From: Brienomyrus brachyistius
Taxonomy: Eukaryota > Chordata > Actinopteri > Osteoglossiformes > Mormyridae
Direction of reading: 5' to 3'
Assembly (NCBI RefSeq): GCF_023856365.1
Contig: NC_064542.1
Location: 16,592,863 to 16,656,862, forward strand
Length of the DNA: 64,000 nt
Below, piece by piece: positions 8,901 through 18,229 of this stretch (position 1 is the stretch's first letter; each line of letters starts with the position of its first letter). The notes beneath the pieces were generated by a model. It was not told the DNA's origin and did not search any database. It saw only the letters and a program-made list of their open reading frames with translations. Made by a program: the position numbers and the translations under genes.

Positions 8901-11365
8901 AAAGAGAATTAGTGTGGGACTGGACTGTATATCTACCTGGGGGGTTTGCTAGCTGGGATCCCGAGGAGTCTCACCATATGGTATAGGTGTGGCAACGTGC
9001 TGCATCAGCACATGCTCCCTGACCTGATCTGTATAAATGAGGCGTATCCTTATGTTTAATAAATGTGTCAGACTTTAAACTACAAGAAGTACCACTACAC
9101 CACCAACATCTTTTTACCTTGTGCATCCACAATATTTCCTCTTTCAAAAGATATAGCTCTTGAGCTGTTCTTTTCTTCAGTGCTAATCGCTACATTGATT
9201 AACTAAAACAATAGCATGTGGCACCCCCGCTAAGTGAATTAATGAGCATAAAGATACACTGAATTTATACAGACTCCTGATGTTTGGGGGTCACAATATG
9301 CATCTCAGTATTTTAGGCACACTACTGATCTGCTTACCAAAATGTGGGCTTAAGTAAATGTCCATAAAGTACTGAAAAGCCAGCATCCAAATAAATCTGC
9401 CTCCCGTCATCTAAAGCGCTGGTGGTTACCGCACATGTACCATATAATCTCGATTACATTGCAACATGATCGCAACAGCCCTAGTCAGCAGGAATACTTG
9501 TATTGTTACCTGCATGCTTTGCACCACACTTTGAAAATTGTAAACTAATATATGCATTTGTGAATTTCCGATAATAGCGATAGTAAACATGAAATATGTT
9601 TGTTATCATGTAACTGAGTGTTGTGTAAAATTGCTGGCTTCCCTGTCTGTGCCTCTGCTAGCATTAGACCAAGTGCAGCTGTTAATGAAGATATAAATTT
9701 CCATTTTAAGAAAACTGCCAGCTCCTTTATTCTCCATTCTGCAAGGGGGTCTGCTGCATTGAAAACATTCTGTGCCTTCTAGGATTGTGGAGTTTGTAAT
9801 ACTGACTATCAGTCCTTTTCCATCCGAATAATACGTTTGTTTATTGGAATGCTTGCTGTTTAATACACCTATTGCAATGCGATTACCTGTGGTTCTCTTA
9901 TAACTGAGAGGGTTCATTTCTTACATGTTCCTGTCAAATCATTTCTTTTTTTTATAAAAACAGAATTTGGTGTTCTAAAACTTTTTCCCCAAAAAATATC
10001 TTCTGAAAACGTGAGCAGTCGTCTTATAATTAGGGTCATCTAATATTCAGGCTGAAACGGTAGTTACCACATAATCACAAATGCCACCGAACAGTGTTGC
10101 CTCTCTACCATCTAGACTGTCAAGAATAACCAGTGGATTACAAGACCAGATATCATACCGAAATATTGTAGGTTACTATTGTTTTTTTATACATGCGTGT
10201 TATGACAGGTTTCCTGCAGAATTATTATTATTATTATTTTACAGGTTCTACATTCTGGTTCCTATGTAGGTCTACCTATCCTAATAAAATAAAGGTGTGT
10301 AGGGGTATGTGATGGAAAAATGTTGATAACTGGCAGTTGAAAACTGATAAAACCAGACACTTCATGATCATTTTATCTTAATATGTTGCTTAGCTATATT
10401 AACAAAGCAGTTTTGTTAATTTGATCAGTGTAAAGTAACACCATTCAAGTTACGCCCGACAGCACATAGATAATACTTTCAACATTAAATGACAAAAACT
10501 GAGTACAGCAAAAAATAAAAAAAGTACCTTGATGCTGAAAAAAAAATAGCTGACTAACTGATGCTTGTAACTTTATACATCATATTAACCAGTAGAGAAT
10601 GGTGGATAAGAAAAGCTGAGAAGGTAAGAAAATATGTTTCCAAAGAAGAGAGAAACTGGGGTTGATTTTTTTTTATATAGTGCCTTTCACAAGAGCCACC
10701 CCAAGGCACTTTATAAAAATAAGCTGAATTACTAAAATATTCTTGATACATTACAACATCATTAAAAGAGAACAATACAAAAACAGGGAAAATGAAAGAC
10801 AAAGATTACAGAAATAAAGTCAGATAACGGAGTTATTTCAGATACACTAATACATAATGATACATAATTTAATCTAAAAAATATAGAGATACTACCACCT
10901 CTATGGACTAGCCACCTGTGGTATAAAAGTTAATCAGTAGACTATAACTGTAAGGAATCGGTACTATCCGTATTATTACCTTTAAATGAACATAACCATC
11001 CAAGTTGGTCGCCGAACCTGAGCACTCTCCCCTACAGAAATAAACATAATGCAATAAATGAAGGTCAACACGGTTGTTACACACGGTAAGTCTGCTAACT
11101 GGAGTTCCGATATATTTAATATCCGGGGCACGATAAACTTATTAAATTGCCTACCTGCGCCTCGCACAGACGTTAGCTCCGACTTCTGTACAGGTATATC
11201 TAGTGTTTGAGACAGGTAGCCTGGAAGATATATAGTTGTATATCAGAGAAAGTGCCAATTATAACCCTATTAAAGAAAGTTCGCTGCTGCTCATAAAACA
11301 GATACTTAAGAGACATAATTCATAAATTACCTCAGAATGGCTGGGGTGTAATTATGGTCTGCCAT
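2671..11365 (-). CDS. MULE-transposase-derived zinc-finger protein lacking the catalytic core (spliced, 9 exons)
   Basis: Nine minus-strand exons join in one frame: 11365-11331, 11199-11155, 11031-10980, 7969-7754, 7606-7473, 7099-6833, 6676-6630, 4761-4690 and 2948-2671. Lengths of 35, 45, 52, 216, 134, 267, 47, 72 and 278 nt sum to 1146 nt, i.e. 381 residues plus stop, and every junction has AG/GT borders with matching phase. The protein carries SGVMWRVDVTRP, a Cys121/Cys143/His180/His182 set (KCQHN, NCQAK, HNHN) and an EYGDRYTYAS...CPDLSFVQ block. This is the pattern I know from the WRKY-GCM1/FLYWCH-like DNA-binding region of MULE transposase proteins. The C-terminus (KLLSAMHGFGKS, RLQPTS) resembles the tail of the same proteins. 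The usual DDE core and SWIM finger, about 300 residues, are absent. I infer a DNA-binding or chromatin role for a domesticated fragment. The first three exons are less certain than the rest. Alternatively it is a decaying transposon, but open frames and intact splice sites across nine exons argue against that. Confidence 0.68.
3502..3962. repeat. 45-bp minisatellite, about 10 copies
   Basis: A unit containing ACTGCTTCCTCAGCC and CAGGTGACACAG recurs every 45 bp about ten times, with blocks of variants (TTTCAGG, CACAGG or TACAGG before the GTGACA; TGCGCCC versus TACGACC). Since 45 is a multiple of three, long open frames appear in several frames on both strands (for example repeats of ALLPQPAPAVVSGDT on plus). 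It lies in the last intron of the MULE-derived gene, so the frames are most simply by-products of the repeat. Confidence 0.95.
3970..4476. other. Intronic DNA, nothing recognised
   Basis: Between the minisatellite and exon 8 of the MULE-derived gene I see no coding or repeat signal beyond a few AT-rich runs. Confidence 0.4.
4690..4761 (-). CDS. MULE-derived gene, exon 8: acidic linker replacing the core
   Basis: This 72-nt exon between acceptor TTCACAG and donor GTAATG reads LTADQGSTYAQPIIEDHNDE plus TSH. It is phase 1 at both ends and acidic. It stands where the transposase catalytic core and SWIM finger would normally be encoded. The Tc1 element at 5057-6254 lies in the intron just upstream. 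Confidence 0.6.
4795..5055. repeat. Dispersed fish repeat ending in GGTCCCCACAATGT (copy 1)
   Basis: The stretch holds an ACACA-rich start, then CAACTCTAATCCCAACTATG, AACCTTAACCCCTGCC and TGGTCCCCACAATGT. The same order of motifs recurs at 29200-29470 and 29490-29760, so it is an interspersed repeat family. Its type (LINE tail or non-autonomous DNA element) is not clear. It abuts the Tc1 element that starts at 5057. Confidence 0.7.
5057..6254 (+). mobile_element. Tc1/mariner element, dead
   Basis: Imperfect inverted termini (ACCACTTTATTAGGTACACC at 5063-5082; its complement around 6228-6246) lie inside flanking TA dinucleotides at 5057-5058 and 6253-6254. Between them is a degenerate Tc1 transposase on the plus strand. 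The length of about 1.2 kb is usual for this group. It sits in an intron of the minus-strand MULE-derived gene. Confidence 0.9.
5177..6236 (+). pseudogene. Tc1-type transposase, inactivated
   Basis: The N-terminal part (MGKKRDLSDFEHGVVV, ETADLLGFS) is the helix-turn-helix DNA-binding region. A stop at 5381-5383 and further stops break the frame before it resumes at about 5559. The catalytic domain shows WSDESRF (first Asp) and VDLNPTEHLWD (Glu of the DD34E triad). The second site reads FQQNNSG where active Tc1 proteins have an Asp, so a catalytic residue is lost as well. It cannot encode an active enzyme. Confidence 0.92.
6255..6330. repeat. Fragment resembling another Tc1-type terminus
   Basis: The string GAGCTAAAACATTAAGACCACC directly follows the previous element and resembles the end of a different fish Tc1-like family. 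No matching second terminus was found, so it is a remnant at most. Confidence 0.35.
6630..6676 (-). CDS. MULE-derived gene, small exon 7
   Basis: This 47-nt exon between acceptor TTCACAG and donor GTATCC reads LYQKVCRKQYGAHTQ. The LYxKxxRKxYG string is what follows the previous block in MULE-type proteins. It changes the phase from 2 to 1, which is exactly what the next exon needs, so it is required for an open reading frame. Confidence 0.68.
6833..7099 (-). CDS. MULE-derived gene, exon 6: H-x-H of the finger and conserved helix block
   Basis: This 267-nt exon has acceptor TTATAG and donor GTAAGA. It reads PDFPFEVKIQNKHNHNL, giving the His180/His182 pair, then EALRHRDVGEKAIESL, GHSPSSALSALKNDLQ and EYGDRYTYASTNREICPD. 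That block of EALR-x-RDV, G-H-S/T-P-x-A and E-x-G-D-x-Y is characteristic of MULE-related proteins in fish and invertebrates. It is the strongest family evidence for this gene. Confidence 0.8.
7182..7456. mobile_element. MITE of pogo/Tigger-like type
   Basis: Termini TACAGGCAGTCCCC (from 7182) and GGGGACTGCCTGTA (to 7455) are perfect inverted repeats starting with TA, and GGTTACGAAC follows the left one. CAGTCCCC-GGTTACGAAC ends are those I associate with Tigger/pogo elements. The 275-bp interior has no coding capacity. It lies in the intron between exons 5 and 6 of the MULE-derived gene. Confidence 0.82.
7473..7606 (-). CDS. MULE-derived gene, exon 5: two zinc-ligand cysteines
   Basis: This 134-nt exon has acceptor ATTCAG and donor GTAAGT. 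It begins VSYKCQHNVN and includes NTNCQAKMSVTLKH, supplying Cys121 and Cys143 of the predicted finger. A Ser/Lys/Arg-rich linker separates them. It ends in phase 2. Confidence 0.78.
7754..7969 (-). CDS. MULE-derived gene, exon 4: start of zinc-finger region
   Basis: This 216-nt exon is phase 0 at both ends, with acceptor TTCATAG and donor GTATTT. It starts GWLPPQYEYHVCNLE and contains DQAQQWVKAAKRSSGVMWRVD. The W-V-x-x-F/A...S-x-x-x-W-R-V pattern is what I expect immediately before the first zinc-binding cysteine in MULE-type WRKY-GCM1 fingers. Confidence 0.75.
8041..8925. other. Intron of the MULE-derived gene, little recognised
   Basis: Near 8049 the string TATGGCCAGAAGTAAGTGGA resembles a Tc1-family terminus, but no matching second end was seen. 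The remainder is AT-rich with no coding or structural signal that I can support. Confidence 0.35.
8925..9045 (+). repeat. 3' fragment of the LINE family seen at 41.6-44.2 kb
   Basis: GGGATCCCGAGGAGTCTCAC followed by GGCAACGTGCTGCATCAGCA and CATGCTCCCTGACCTGA closely parallels 43915-43995 (GGATCCCGAGGAGTTTCGGC, GCAACATGCTGCATCAGCGC). It is therefore a truncated copy of the same retroelement. Confidence 0.7.
9046..10640. other. Intronic DNA without a recognised feature
   Basis: AT-rich sequence with short, isolated open frames only (for example 9606-9917 minus and 10081-10269 plus). None shows a family motif or consistent splice borders. A short (TTA)n run lies at about 10222-10240. Confidence 0.45.
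10665..10730. repeat. Fish dispersed repeat fragment (TATAGTGCCTTTCACAA type)
   Basis: TATAGTGCCTTTCACAAGAG followed by CCCCAAGGCACTTTATAAA is a palindrome-bearing motif common at the ends of fish LINE or SINE copies. Only this fragment is recognisable here. Confidence 0.5.
10980..11031 (-). CDS. MULE-derived gene, small exon 3
   Basis: This 52-nt exon lies between acceptor CTGTAG and donor GTAATA. It reads GECSGSATNLDGYVHLK and ends in phase 0, which matches the phase-0 start of the next exon 3 kb away. Family membership cannot be judged from so short a peptide. Confidence 0.5.
11155..11199 (-). CDS. MULE-derived gene, small exon 2
   Basis: This 45-nt exon lies between acceptor CACTAG and donor GTAGGC. 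It reads YTCTEVGANVCARR and keeps phase 2 at both ends. An alternative acceptor 14 bases further in would give a stop, which supports this border. No domain can be recognised in it. Confidence 0.45.
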
Positions 11366-11388
11366 AACTACTTGCCTAGACCCAATAT
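11331..11388 (-). CDS. MULE-derived gene, exon with start codon
   Basis: The exon runs from an acceptor (TTCGCAG, ending at 11389) to a donor GTAATT whose GT is at 11330-11329. The first ATG is at 11365-11363 and opens MADHNYTPAIL, leaving two bases (phase 2). The upstream acceptor implies at least one noncoding 5' exon. This start is chosen because it is the only ATG that continues open through the next two small exons into the clear zinc-finger exon. Confidence 0.5.
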
Positions 11389-11504
11389 CTGCGAACAAAA
11401 AATAAATTTTCAAATGCAAGCCACTATTATGAGCTTCTCTAAAGCCTAATATTGCTCGTGAAGCAAAGCTTAAAAGTGTGATTCAAAAATATTTCACAAA
11501 TTAC

Positions 11505-11680
11505 CTCAAATAACTTGTTACTCGCTGTTAAGTTCTTGACTGGACGACTACCCTACTCATGCCCGATTTGCAACACGCATGTGCACCAGTCTTGCGCGTG
11601 CGTATACCACACCACATTTTTTTCTTTTGGTTCTTCGTTATGCGGCGTTTATTGGCGTAATGACAAGCGTAAAGATGCAT
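11505..11680 (-). promoter_or_regulatory. Likely 5' noncoding exon and CpG-bearing promoter of the MULE-derived gene
   Basis: A donor-like TTTGAG/GTAATT on the minus strand (GT at 11504-11503) lies upstream of the start-codon exon. The bases further upstream carry clustered CpGs (around 11518-11665) in an otherwise CpG-poor, AT-rich neighbourhood. This is consistent with a transcription start and first exon. The start site itself cannot be fixed from sequence. Confidence 0.35.
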
Positions 11681-11759
11681 TACCGCCACCTACTGGAGTG
11701 GAGAATAGCGCAAGCAATAATCTGAAAAAAAAAACGAAATCCTACAGAAACACATAACC

Positions 11760-12590
11760 ACACACACACTTGTCAAGACACAGGATGTGTTCCTTAACCA
11801 GTGTTTCTGAAACATTTACATTTACGAATGTTTTAAATGTGTTTTAATTATTATTGAAAAATCAGTTACAAGTAGCTTGATAATCTAATATAATATGTCG
11901 GTCATACTATTAAAGTATATTTAGCTCAATACCAGCAGCAAGCATTAATTAAATAGGCCTGCATGAACGAATGTTTTAAAAAGGTGTGTTTTTATTAATT
12001 ATTTTAAAAGCGTTAGCTCGATGTAACGACGTTTGATTAGATTGACGTAGCGTATATTTAACTCGATAATGGCAGCAAGCGTTTACATCTATAAAATAGA
12101 CTACGATTACGAAAGTTTTCAAAAAGGCATATGTCCTGATTACATGTAATATAATTAGGCCTAGGTCTGCAATTAAATGCATATATTGGTAAAGCAAAAT
12201 CACTAATATCGACTTAAGGAAATAATAATTATTATCCTACAGGTTAAGCAAATAGGTTGCAACCAAGCTAATCATACGTTAATAATAAATACAATGTGTC
12301 TCTATAGTAAATGTACATTAATAATCTAACATGTCGATTACACTATCAAGCTAAATGTAAATGATTTTATAATTAATAGAAACATACTTTTTTAAGACAT
12401 TTGCAAACATATACTTTCAAAAACACTGGTCTAAAGTGAATACATGAATTTAACCCAATGAAAGAACCAAATAAAACCTAATAATGACATTTATTTAAAA
12501 CATACTAGTAAAACTATAACCAATTGGGAAAATATATGTAATTAGTTTTTTTTTTAAATAATATTTTTTTTGACAATATGCCACCCAATA
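11760..12590. other. AT-rich intergenic DNA, nothing recognised
   Basis: This stretch between the promoter side of the MULE-derived gene and the LINE fragment has many stops in all frames and no repeat family that I can name. GCAGCAAGCATT (about 11936) and GCAGCAAGCGTT (about 12070) lie in similar contexts and may be an old local duplication. Confidence 0.35.
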
Positions 12591-12599
12591 TTTTTCACT

Positions 12600-13160
12600 G
12601 ACCAACAAATCCCTCCATAAGCTTCAATTACTTCAAAATTCCGCTGCTCGTATTATTACTAAAACCCCCTCTATGCATCATATTACCCCTGTCCTGCAGC
12701 AGCTGCACTGGCTCCCGGTACATTTACGCATTCATTTCAAAATCCTCCTTTATACGTTTAAGGCCATCCACAACCTCGCTCCTCCATACCTGTCTGATCT
12801 TATTCACATTGCTACTCCCTCTCGTTCCCTCAGGTCTTCCTCCTCTATTCACCTCATTGTCCCTTCTGCCCACCTTGTTACCATGGGGAGTAGGGCATTC
12901 TGTTGCTCCTCTCCCCAACTCTGGAACTCCTTACCAAAAGACATTAGAAATATAAATTCCTTTTCTCTTTTTAAATCTAAACTCAAAACACATCTCTCTA
13001 AAAGTGCCTACTCTCTGTGAATTATTTTAGCTTTTTATGCTGTTTTACATTTGTAATTAGTTTTTTTAATTCTGATTGTTCTACATTGTGTAATTCTGTG
13101 CGGTGTCCTTGTGTGCTCTGAAAGGCGCCTTTAAAATAAAATGCATTATTATTATTACCA
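12600..13160 (+). mobile_element. L2-like LINE, 5'-truncated 3' end
   Basis: The end of a reverse transcriptase ORF is followed by a short 3' region and an (ATT)n tail at about 13145-13156. An ATT-type microsatellite tail is typical of L2 elements. The upstream two-thirds of the element are missing. It directly abuts the Ty3/Gypsy remnant. Confidence 0.85.
12610..13020 (+). pseudogene. L2-like reverse transcriptase, C-terminal fragment
   Basis: The frame reads LQLLQNSAARIITKTPSM, HITPVLQQLHWLPVHLRI, FKILLYTFKAIHNLAPPYLS, SRSLRSSS, LWNSLPKDIRN and FKSKLKTHLSK before a stop at 13018-13020. The order (two A's before R-I-I, HITPVLxxLHWLPV, YKAxHxLAPxYLSDL, WNSLP, FKxxLKTHL) is diagnostic for the end of the L2/CR1-clade polymerase protein. 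No catalytic box is present, so it is a relic although the frame is still open. Confidence 0.9.
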
Positions 13161-13556
13161 GGAACCTACAGTACTATTCCCGACACTTCAGACCTAGTCG
13201 TGGCCCAAACAGTCATCTGAGTGAAACATGGACAGACCTGCTCATGGATTTTAAACCCTACACAGAAAGACATTGTGTTGTAGGAGGACAATGATACCCC
13301 CCACCCCAACCACACAAGCTACCCATCTTTAGTGTTTCTCGAGGTAACACGGTCAAATGCACAAGAGTGAAGCATCACATTAGGACCAGGAATCATCCCC
13401 CAGCCAAGCAGCGTGCATACTGTGGCCTGAGGGTGATGCTCTGGTGGACAGTGAAAGAGCACAAACAGACACCACAGCCGTGATTAATGGAATACATCAT
13501 ATTCCATCTCTGCAATATTAATCGTCTCCGCCCTTCCCTCACCCCCTGCAGACCGA

Positions 13557-14408
13557 GTGATATTGCAGTACACCACATCACCTTCAATGGATCCACAACT
13601 CAGCGGAAACGGATGCACGTCCACTGTGGGCCGCACAACATCTCAGTCAAGGGAGCCGGAGCAGAGACCTTCACAGTCACGGTTGAGAGGGGGGTCTCGT
13701 AACCTGAAGGAGCTGTGGATGGAGCCCCACCGTCTGGTGGTGCACAATGGACTGTTGAGTCCGTCCATTACTTCTTCCAACTCGGGAGACAGACTTATTC
13801 AAATTGAAGCGCCCTGTGCTCTCATACCCGAGGTCCTACAGCAGGTGCATGGAGGCCCGGCTTCAGTGCATTTCTCTGCTGAACGTGTGTGGGAAGATGC
13901 ACGGCAAGTATCTATATTCAAGGACATTAAAACCTGGTGTGAACATCATCAGTGCAAATCATGCCAGACGCGCCAGGCCCTTGTCCACTCATATAGAGCA
14001 CCTATGGGGGGATCTGACGCAACCCGGCCATTTGAGAGAGTGGCAGCTGACATTGTGGATCTGCCAATCACAGCAAAAGGAAATAGATATGTGCTGCTTC
14101 ATGGAGTGCCTGAGCGGTTGCACAGCGACCAATTCGAAGTGGAAGTGATACAAGGCCTCTGTTGGCTGTTGGAGATCACAAAAACCCGGACCACGCCTTA
14201 CAATCTGAAATCAGACGGAATGGTGCGGCTCTTCAATCGGACGCTGATTGATCAGCTGGCAAAGACACTTCTGGACTGTGGGAGTGAATGGGATGAGTAT
14301 ATAAAGCAGGTGGCTTTTGCTTATAACACCTCGATGATGCCAGCACGCAGTTCACGCCCTATTTTCTTACTCATGGCCGAGAGGCAAGAGTCCCAGGGGA
14401 TGTGCTGA
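13557..14408 (+). pseudogene. Ty3/Gypsy integrase fragment
   Basis: The frame shows the His-His-Cys-Cys zinc region (VHGG, SVHFS, CEHHQCKSC), then VAADIVDLP with the first catalytic Asp and GNRYVLL. It jumps straight to HGVPERLHSDQ with the second Asp, so about 60 residues normally lying between them are deleted. The last catalytic site reads SDGMVRLFNRTL, where active integrases have Glu next to R-F-N, so the Glu is lost. The element is inactive. Confidence 0.88.
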
Positions 14409-14579
14409 TTCCCACAAATGCCCTGCAGTCACAGCAAACTGGCTCTCACACAGAGCTTGTCTCCTCATTGAAGGGGAAACTGGAAGTCACCTTCAGCAGG
14501 GCCAGGATGTCCAGCGTTGCAGCTCATGAACGGCAAACACTGTACCATGATGTGAAGGCAACGACACAAGCCCGATGAG

Positions 14580-14798
14580 GTGGGTGCTATGGTGTGGCTT
14601 AACAATCCGGTGGAAAGCCGCATGAAACTAGCCTCACACTGGAAAGGGCCTTATCAGATCAGAGAGGACTCAGGCGGGGTGCCTGGCCTCACTTACCGCA
14701 TTGCCAATCCACTTCACTGCAGTGAGCGACAGCGGGTGGTACATTATGACAGACTGAGGCCTTATACTCTGCCAGTTCAGGTGCCACAACAACCATAA
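14580..14798 (+). pseudogene. Ty3/Gypsy GPY/F module (integrase C-terminus)
   Basis: MVWLNNPV, HWKGPYQI, TYRIANP and VVHYDRLRPY form the typical GPY/F module that ends Gypsy pol proteins. It is separated from the integrase core by a frame break between about 14408 and 14580. Confidence 0.85.
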
Positions 14799-15059
14799 AT
14801 CTCAAGTCCTCTTTGGTCTCAAGTTCCTGACTCACCAGGGACAATATATTCAGATCGAAATGGACTGTCTTTTGTGGCTGAGAGGCCGTGTTAGAGCTGC
14901 GGGCCTCGGATATTTACCAGATTTTGTTCTTTACTGAAGGGCTTCGCTGAATGCGACCCTGTGCAGTGCTATGATATTGCGATGTTGTCTATCAGTTGCT
15001 GATGGATGTGGGCGTGTCAAAGAAGAGGAAGAAGAAGAAAAAGAAAGTTTACATTGCTG

Positions 15060-17370
15060 TCTACCTGGGGATTAGCTCATCTGCTTAGACAAATAAATTC
15101 ATTCTGGAAAAGACAATGCAAAAATGTCAATTTTGAGTCCAAATAACAGTGCTTTAGTAACTGAGACCTAATAATGAATAATGAGTGGGACTGAGTCTAA
15201 CATTTTCGGTCTCGTAGTCCCGCACATCCAATTGCGTGGTACAAAGTAGTCAAAATGCAGTTCAGAGGGTCTAACTCAGTGGTTCTAAACATTTTTGCAC
15301 CAAGATCTAATTTTTACCATACCGGCTTGATCGCAGCCATATATCAAGTATAGGTTTACAGGTTTACATTAATGCTATGATCAAGTGCAATTTAGACCAA
15401 TCAATGCCTATCACACAAATCTGATTGTATGTGACGGTGAATTTTAAATTAAGCATCTATGGTTTGACTTCTTGGATTGGTTAAGTGTTCACTAGTTTTG
15501 CACTAAGCAGACTTAAGTTGCAGATCCAAGACCCAATTAAATAGGTTGATTCTCCAACTCTCCCAACTCTGTTTTTCAGAACTTGCTGCAATCCAAATTT
15601 GGGTCGCAACCAAATTTGAGAATCGCTGGTCTAACTGCTTGCAGTAGTGAAGGAGCAGCAAAATATACTATTGCGTTACCATATGTCCACCACAAGAGGA
15701 CACAGTTGCTGAACTCATGTAGCACATGAGATACCATTAATTCCCAGTCTACAATGCTTTGCAATGTACTTAAAGATTGTTTAAATGATTCAGTTCCAGC
15801 TAAACATTAGATATTATATAGATATTCATATAGGTATGAATATTGTATTTATATTATAAAGATAGCCTAAACTGCTGGCCAAAGATTTTAACTTATTTCT
15901 GTTATATTTTGCACATTCAAATTGAAACTGAATGGAAAATTATAATTAATCTTTAACAAAAGTTGCTTATTAGAGATTCTAATAGCATTACTTTCATTTG
16001 GTGCCCCAGTTATAGCCATTTTGTAAAAAGAAGATAAATCATTACTAATTTAAGCCTGTAACCCTATCTAACAGCAACTCCACTGCGCTGTGAAACTCCA
16101 GGTGGTCTGGCTCTGATTGCACTGTACTCATGTATGCAGGGTGCTGACTGCATTTGGGAAGAATGTCCATAAGTTGCCCTGAGGCACTTAACTTTCTTAG
16201 TTAATTATCAAATAAATTCACTGATTCAAGCTGCACGTTTTATTATATGCTTAACCTTCTTCAGAGTGGTCTCCTTCCATTATGCTATGCATGCTTCCTA
16301 CATCCAGTCACAATTAAATTAAAAAGTGCCAATTTGAATGATTCTATTAAAACTCTGCAGACTGAAACGTATGTAGAGGTCGCTCAGCTGATTTAATGAG
16401 TGATGTATCATCAATGTCCCACTGTATTTGCACTAGTATTGAAACTCTTTTTATGTTATGCTCAGTTACTCAGTTTCAGCTTAATATTTTATTGACGTCC
16501 TTAATATTAAATCTGGAGAACTCAAAGTGTAATACTTTTTAATTTACTATATATCCGCCTTTTTAAAAATAACATGTTAATTCTACTAACACCCTAAAGT
16601 CAGTAATGCTTTAGCAGTTTTTCATGGGTGCATCTCCACTGATTTTTACACCTATTTGCTGTCATTTCAGCCAATTCAGGACGATTTGCGATTCCGTCCA
16701 ACCAAGTTAAGATAAACTACTACACAAAAATCCGTCCACTGCAGCTAAATCTTTTGTCTGCAAAGGTGGATTTACACAAATGATGGGGGTGAAAACTGCA
16801 AATGCTTTGGCGGAAACTGCAGGTCAACATTTTAACAAAACATGTTTTCATTCTACCAGAGTAGTCTAAGTTATATAGACACTATTGTTGAACATTTGAG
16901 AAATGAGCTGTGATGCATCTCTAATGAATTCTTGTTGATGCTCTGTAAGACGAACAGTGCATAATGAAGCAAAAAATGGTAATGGAATGAATAATCATAG
17001 TTTATAAATCACAGTTTTACATAAGGATTGGTAGGGTTATATTGAATGTGAATAAGTGGTCAGCCAAATTAAGCCATACACTTTTGTGGGTTAAGGATTC
17101 ATATTATTGGACTGAATGCTCAAAAGCAAAAAATAAAAACAATGCACTCACAATGTTCTTCCTGTTCCAGAGTCCTATGTCCCCCTACCAAGAAAATTGG
17201 TAACCATTTCACTTCCTCTGCAGTGGTGCAGGTAATTCAGGCCTTGGGCCTATTCTGCCTATGGCTAGAGCCAGCCCTGCAAACACCGCACAGAAGATTC
17301 TAGACTCTGGGGATAAAATTGAATAACAAGATAAAACTGATAAGGATCTGTGCACAAGGAAGGATCACTC
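15060..17370. other. Intergenic DNA, no gene recognised
   Basis: The stretch is AT-rich with short open frames only. CCAAATTTGGGTCGCAACCA near 15592-15611 with a nearby imperfect complement hints at a small inverted-repeat element, but the borders are unclear. Confidence 0.4.
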
Positions 17371-17389
17371 CAAAATTCCAGTTTTGGGA

Positions 17390-17488
17390 TTCGAGGTATC
17401 TCCCAGAAGAAGAACCATGGTGCTAATGAGATTCTTCTTGACTCTGGCGCAGGACATTCTGTCTGCAGGCCTGACAAGAGAAAAGGTA
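17390..17488 (+). other. Short retroviral-type aspartic protease-like stretch
   Basis: The frame reads NEILLDSGAGHSVCRPDK. LLDSGA followed by hydrophobic residues is the active-site signature of LTR-retroelement proteases. The peptide is only about 30 residues and there is no partner domain nearby, so it may be chance or a sliver of an old retroelement. Confidence 0.25.
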
Positions 17489-17809
17489 TAATGACAGGTA
17501 TACCTTTAGGGCAGGGACTGTTCTGCAGTAGCACAATGTTTTCTGAATTTTACTATACAAGGGGGTCATTCAATTTGTTGCTTATTTTCACAGCCTTGAG
17601 GGGGATGATTCAGAACTACTGATTACTGGGCAAACCTCATTCTCACATCCTTTTCAGTTTGCATGGGTATGAAGCATTAAAGTCCAGTTTGACCAATGTT
17701 ACACCCTGTTGGTTTTGTACATCAGTTTATGCTTGTTTATAATTTCAAAACTTTCATTTTTTTGTCTGTGAATAGAATAAACAAAATGTTATACTATCCA
17801 ATTATGACC

Positions 17810-17930
17810 TCTGTGATGGGCTGCTGCCCCATCCTGGGATGTTCCCTGTCTTGCATCTGTAGTTTGAAAGATATGGACCCTCGTGATCCTGCAGAAGACA
17901 AACAGGTATGGAAAATGGATGATTCTACTT
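17810..17930. repeat. Fish dispersed repeat fragment (CCCCATCCTGGGATGTTCCC)
   Basis: GGGCTGCTGCCCCATCCTGG, TGTTCCCTGTCTTGCATC and GGACCCTCGTGATCCTGC match the well-known fish repeat whose consensus ends in an (ATGG)n run. A related end is seen at 30035-30110. It interrupts no gene. Confidence 0.65.
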
Positions 17931-18229
17931 TTTAAGAGGATATTCGTTCTACTTTTTAGAGATTTTTTGCAATATTTTTTCTGAAAATTAAAAAAAAATT
18001 GAATGGCAAAATATGTGATTTTATCAGTTTTTTTTTTTTTAAATCCATGCATTAAAAATTGACTTTTCGACCAGTGGACTTTACAGATAATTACTATTAA
18101 TCACTATCTTACTTACATTACTTACATAGAGGTACTTTTTAATTGATAAGAGAATAAGTTCAGTACAGCATCCAACACAACGATCTGAACTGAAAACTGA
18201 AAGAAATAAAAGGAGTATGTGAGGATGTA

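Larger units (their letters stand above)
13165..15060 (+). mobile_element. Degenerate Ty3/Gypsy LTR retrotransposon remnant
   Basis: Frames across 13557-14798 encode integrase pieces in the usual order, followed by a GPY/F module. A purine-rich AAGAAGAGGAAGAAGAAG lies at about 15020-15040 where a polypurine tract would be expected. I could not identify either LTR, gag, protease or reverse transcriptase, so only the 3' part of pol survives. Confidence 0.8.
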
